DNA of 41,744 nt from a virus. Both the position numbers and the translations under genes were made by a program. How positions within the stretch are numbered: position 1 is the first letter of the stretch; each line of letters begins with the position of its first letter. The stretch lies in the IMG/VR virus record IMGVR_UViG_3300046028_010499, positions 1 to 41,744 of that record. One strand, 5' to 3'. Shown here piece by piece: positions 39,447-41,744 of this stretch. The notes below the pieces were generated by a model, which saw only the letters and a program-made list of their open reading frames with translations, ran no database searches and was not told the DNA's origin.

Positions 39447-41465
39447 ATGCTAGTTTCCATTTATTCCTCGTCCCCCGGCCCCCATTCATTCTCAAGCGCC
39501 GCGGCGCTGCTGGCCCCCGGCGGCAAAACCCTTATCGCCTCTCTCGCGTCTGAGCTTAAGCCCGACGGAGAGCAGCTGACGCTTCAGGCGCCGGCCGCGC
39601 TCATCGGCTTAGATCTACTTCAGGTCGCGCTGATACTCGCCAAGACGCCCGTCCCCGTCGGCATCATGGTCGACGATATCGACTCTCTCGACGTCCTTAA
39701 TGATACCACGCTGGGTCAGCTCGCTATCGACGTGATTGCTGCCCAAACTGAGGCTCTTGAGGACGGTATCCCCAACGCGGAGGCTGCTAACCTCATCTTG
39801 CGGCTTGCGGGCATTGCAGCGGCATTGCCGGTCGAGTTCGCGGCTGTCTACATTCCTGAAGCGGTCGCGCTGTCTGGACTCGCGAAGAGGGATTGGAACA
39901 AGGTCCTGACGGCCGCGCGGAATGCTGCGCAGCGCAACTGCAGCGTCGATAGCGGCGTGCTCATCGAAGGTCCGGTCGGAACCTGGGCCCCGAAGATTGC
40001 CGAGAAAATCGCTGACAAGTGCTACGTGTCGGCAGGGTCCATCTGTCTGCTTGATGCCTCTGGCGCTCTTGAGCCCCATCGCGGCGCGATGCTCACGTCG
40101 TGGCTTGATGATGAGAAGCAGGTCCTGCTGCAGAAGCTGAGCAAAGACGGCAAGGAACATATCGGTCTGAAGATGCTGCCGGCGGTCGGCACTGCGTTGG
40201 ACGGCTGGATTCGCGGCAGCGGCAAGCGTGACCCGAATCTGCGTCACACGGACATGACCTACCCCGTGCCGGTGCTTGTCCGCACGGCGAAGGGATCGCG
40301 CATCGGAACAGGCTACGACCGCGAGACGCGCGTCTTGGCCGGCGAAGGCGAAATCAAGCTCACTGACAACGCTACGGCGCTGTCGACGCTCCGCGAAATC
40401 ACGCGCGACTTCGTATGGCCGACCGCGGCAGATGAGGCAAAGGCGTTCGCGTGGTGCATCACGCCGGCCCTTGTAGCAGGAAAATGGATTACCGGGCGCC
40501 CACCCTTCTTCTTCCTTGAGAAATCGCGTAACGGCGCCGGCGGCGGAACGTTCGCTGCGCTGATATCGTCGATTTACTCGCAAGACGCGGGAATCATCAA
40601 CGGACCCGGCACGGGCGAGGCACTGGAAGAGTCTCTGATCGCGAAGCTGTCGCGCGGATACCCCCTCATCACACTCGATAACATTCGAGGAACAGTGCTC
40701 ACGGACTGCTCACTACTCGAGTCTGCTCTCACTGAGAAGTCTCTCACCGGCCGCGTGAAGTTCGAGCGCCTCGCTGAAATCGACATGAGCCGCCGCATCT
40801 TCGCCTGCATCAGCAACGGTGCCGAGATGTCCCCCGATATGGCCTCACGCGCGTTCAAATTGCGCCTGCTCGCGCAGATGGCCGGATATGCATACTCTTT
40901 CAACGGCCGCGAGGCCCTCTGCGAACACGTCGCGAAGAACCGCTCGCGCTACATTTCGGCGATTTATTCGCTGATTCACAACTGGGAGCAGGCGGGTGCC
41001 AAGTTGGGCAACACGCACGGCTTTCGCTTCCCTGATTGGGCGGCGGTCGCCGGCGGTATCATCGCTCACGCGTTCGGCGGTATTGAAATCTGCGCCGACA
41101 TCGCAGTCGACGCCATGAACGCTGTCGACCCGCGCTTCCAACAGATGCGCACGATGGCGAGCATGGCCGCTTCCAGCACGACGTACACCGAGTGGTCCGC
41201 CGGGCAGCTCGAAAATCTCGTCGCTGACAAGATGCGCCTGAACAAGGCGACAATCGGCACTTGGATGACAGAGCGCTTTGGCGACAAGGGCGAAATCGGC
41301 GAGGAAAAAACCTCGATTATCGACTGCTTCGAAATCGTCCGCGTCATCCGCAGGGGGTCCTCGGAACATCCCATCAAGCCGTTCTACCGCTTCCGCGCGG
41401 TCGCCCCGTCCGTGAAACAGGCCGACCTCGGCATCCCCTCCGCGCCCAATGCATCTATCGCTTAA
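39447..41465 (+). CDS. Putative replicative helicase/ATPase (AAA+/SF3-like)
   Basis: 672 residues. The N-terminal ~230 residues are Ala/Leu-rich and not recognised. The ATPase-like core has a P-loop-like SRNGAGGGTF (about 359-368), a Walker B-like LITLDNI (about 407-413), a sensor-like IFACISNGA near 450 and an arginine finger-like SRAFKLRL. The order resembles phage replication ATPases near a primase. The P-loop lacks the usual Lys-Ser/Thr. In the circular map the TOPRIM primase follows three genes later. A DNA-dependent ATPase of another kind is possible. Confidence 0.65.
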   Translation: MLVSIYSSSPGPHSFSSAAALLAPGGKTLIASLASELKPDGEQLTLQAPAALIGLDLLQVALILAKTPVPVGIMVDDIDSLDVLNDTTLGQLAIDVIAAQTEALEDGIPNAEAANLILRLAGIAAALPVEFAAVYIPEAVALSGLAKRDWNKVLTAARNAAQRNCSVDSGVLIEGPVGTWAPKIAEKIADKCYVSAGSICLLDASGALEPHRGAMLTSWLDDEKQVLLQKLSKDGKEHIGLKMLPAVGTALDGWIRGSGKRDPNLRHTDMTYPVPVLVRTAKGSRIGTGYDRETRVLAGEGEIKLTDNATALSTLREITRDFVWPTAADEAKAFAWCITPALVAGKWITGRPPFFFLEKSRNGAGGGTFAALISSIYSQDAGIINGPGTGEALEESLIAKLSRGYPLITLDNIRGTVLTDCSLLESALTEKSLTGRVKFERLAEIDMSRRIFACISNGAEMSPDMASRAFKLRLLAQMAGYAYSFNGREALCEHVAKNRSRYISAIYSLIHNWEQAGAKLGNTHGFRFPDWAAVAGGIIAHAFGGIEICADIAVDAMNAVDPRFQQMRTMASMAASSTTYTEWSAGQLENLVADKMRLNKATIGTWMTERFGDKGEIGEEKTSIIDCFEIVRVIRRGSSEHPIKPFYRFRAVAPSVKQADLGIPSAPNASIA

Positions 41466-41485
41466 CCCCCAACCCCACTACCCCC

Positions 41486-41744
41486 ATGCAAGACGTCCAC
41501 ATGTTTGTCCGCCACCTGGAAATGACCAAGGGCTTCACCGGTCGCGTTGAAGATATCTACTACACCGTTCTTACCAGCAACGATAAGACTACTCTCGAAT
41601 TCTCCGTCCGTGTTAATTTCACGCACGACCGGCCGCGTGCATTCATTGAGATGGACCCATGCGATGCCGCAACTGGCCAAGAAGCAATCAGCCGGCTGGG
41701 AGACTGGCTATCGCGCGCGGGATGGGCTCTCAAGAACAGGGCCC
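41486..41744 (+). CDS. 5' part of the junction-spanning hypothetical protein
   Basis: ATG at 41486 after a C-rich leader; no stop before the window end. The frame continues at base 3 and ends at 236, giving 121 residues in all. It starts MQDVHMFVRHLEMTKG with a beta-rich part. Function unknown. Confidence 0.85.
   Translation, partial: MQDVHMFVRHLEMTKGFTGRVEDIYYTVLTSNDKTTLEFSVRVNFTHDRPRAFIEMDPCDAATGQEAISRLGDWLSRAGWALKNRA
41616..41741. repeat. Terminal direct repeat, right copy
   Basis: Exact copy of bases 1-126. The three bases after it (41742-41744, CCC) do not continue the match and may be a contig-end artefact. Confidence 0.95.

Larger units (their letters stand above)
1..41744. mobile_element. 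Complete temperate tailed-phage genome (opened circle)
   Basis: Terminase, portal, capsid, tape-measure candidate, fibres, integrase with an attP-like site, recombination and replication genes are all present once, in the usual modular order. Bases 1-126 recur exactly at 41616-41741, and the reading frame starting at 41486 continues at base 3, so the ends join. The unit length is therefore about 41,615 bp. The late genes run left and the early genes run right from a shared control region near 24 kb. Whether this is a free phage, an excised prophage or a circularised assembly contig cannot be told from sequence alone. Confidence 0.92.

Noticed and set aside
39615-40583. 322-codon minus-strand ORF opposite the helicase-like gene
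   Set aside because: Long antisense frame caused by GC-rich codon use; Arg-rich with no recognisable domains.
1-41744. CRISPR arrays or insertion sequences
   Set aside because: No regular repeat-spacer series, transposase motif or IS-type terminal inverted repeats were seen. The TAGGGAG repeats are too short and irregularly placed for a CRISPR array.

Overview
The window is an essentially complete genome of a temperate, tailed (most likely siphovirus-type) bacteriophage, about 41.6 kb and GC-rich. Bases 1-126 are repeated exactly at 41616-41741, and one gene runs off the right end and continues at base 1, so the molecule is circular or terminally redundant and the window is an opened circle. 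The host is not named by the sequence. A tyrosine integrase beside the 3' half of a tRNA-Ser(CGA) gene indicates a bacterial host with lysogeny. The scarcity of Shine-Dalgarno sequences and the integrase motif style make me lean weakly towards Verrucomicrobiota or a relative; that is a guess from memory.

Late module, leftward (23691 down to 4910): small and large terminase, an unassigned protein, a small connector-like protein, lambda-type portal, a fused prohead protease-scaffold, major capsid protein, a Lys/Ala-rich small protein boxed between two terminator-like hairpins, head-tail and tail proteins, a coiled-coil tape-measure candidate, tail proteins, a collagen-like fibre, a LamG-like fibre protein, a holin candidate and a two-TM coiled-coil lysis candidate. 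No endolysin was recognised.

Control region (about 23.69-24.53 kb): 840 bp without a convincing gene. It holds ten copies of TAGGGAG in both orientations, an AT-rich stretch with a G-run tract, two dyads centred on TTACGT, and a repeated TTGACCAATT element beside the small terminase gene. It looks like an origin and/or packaging site plus operators.

Early module, rightward (24.53 to 41.74 kb, then 1 to 3.33 kb through the junction): an HNH protein, about twenty-five small mostly unrecognised genes, a DNA methyltransferase fused to a nuclease-like domain, a recombination set (ERCC4-type nuclease, RecT-like annealing protein, DUF669-like ssDNA-binding protein), a sigma-like factor, an AAA+/helicase-like replication protein and, across the junction, a TOPRIM primase. 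A leftward pair of ribbon-helix-helix-like genes (37439-37976) interrupts this module and is the best candidate for the lysogeny regulators.

The most striking signal is a dispersed promoter-like module in the early region: the palindrome GTGCGCAC (often followed by AGTGCG), then at a strictly fixed distance CATATAAG or CATCTAAG. Five copies span exactly 32 bp each and lie at breaks between gene clusters, three of them only 3-4 bases before an ATG. More copies of the palindrome lie at other control points, including the RHH gene control region and upstream of the capsid gene. Together with the phage's own sigma-like gene this suggests a self-contained transcription programme.
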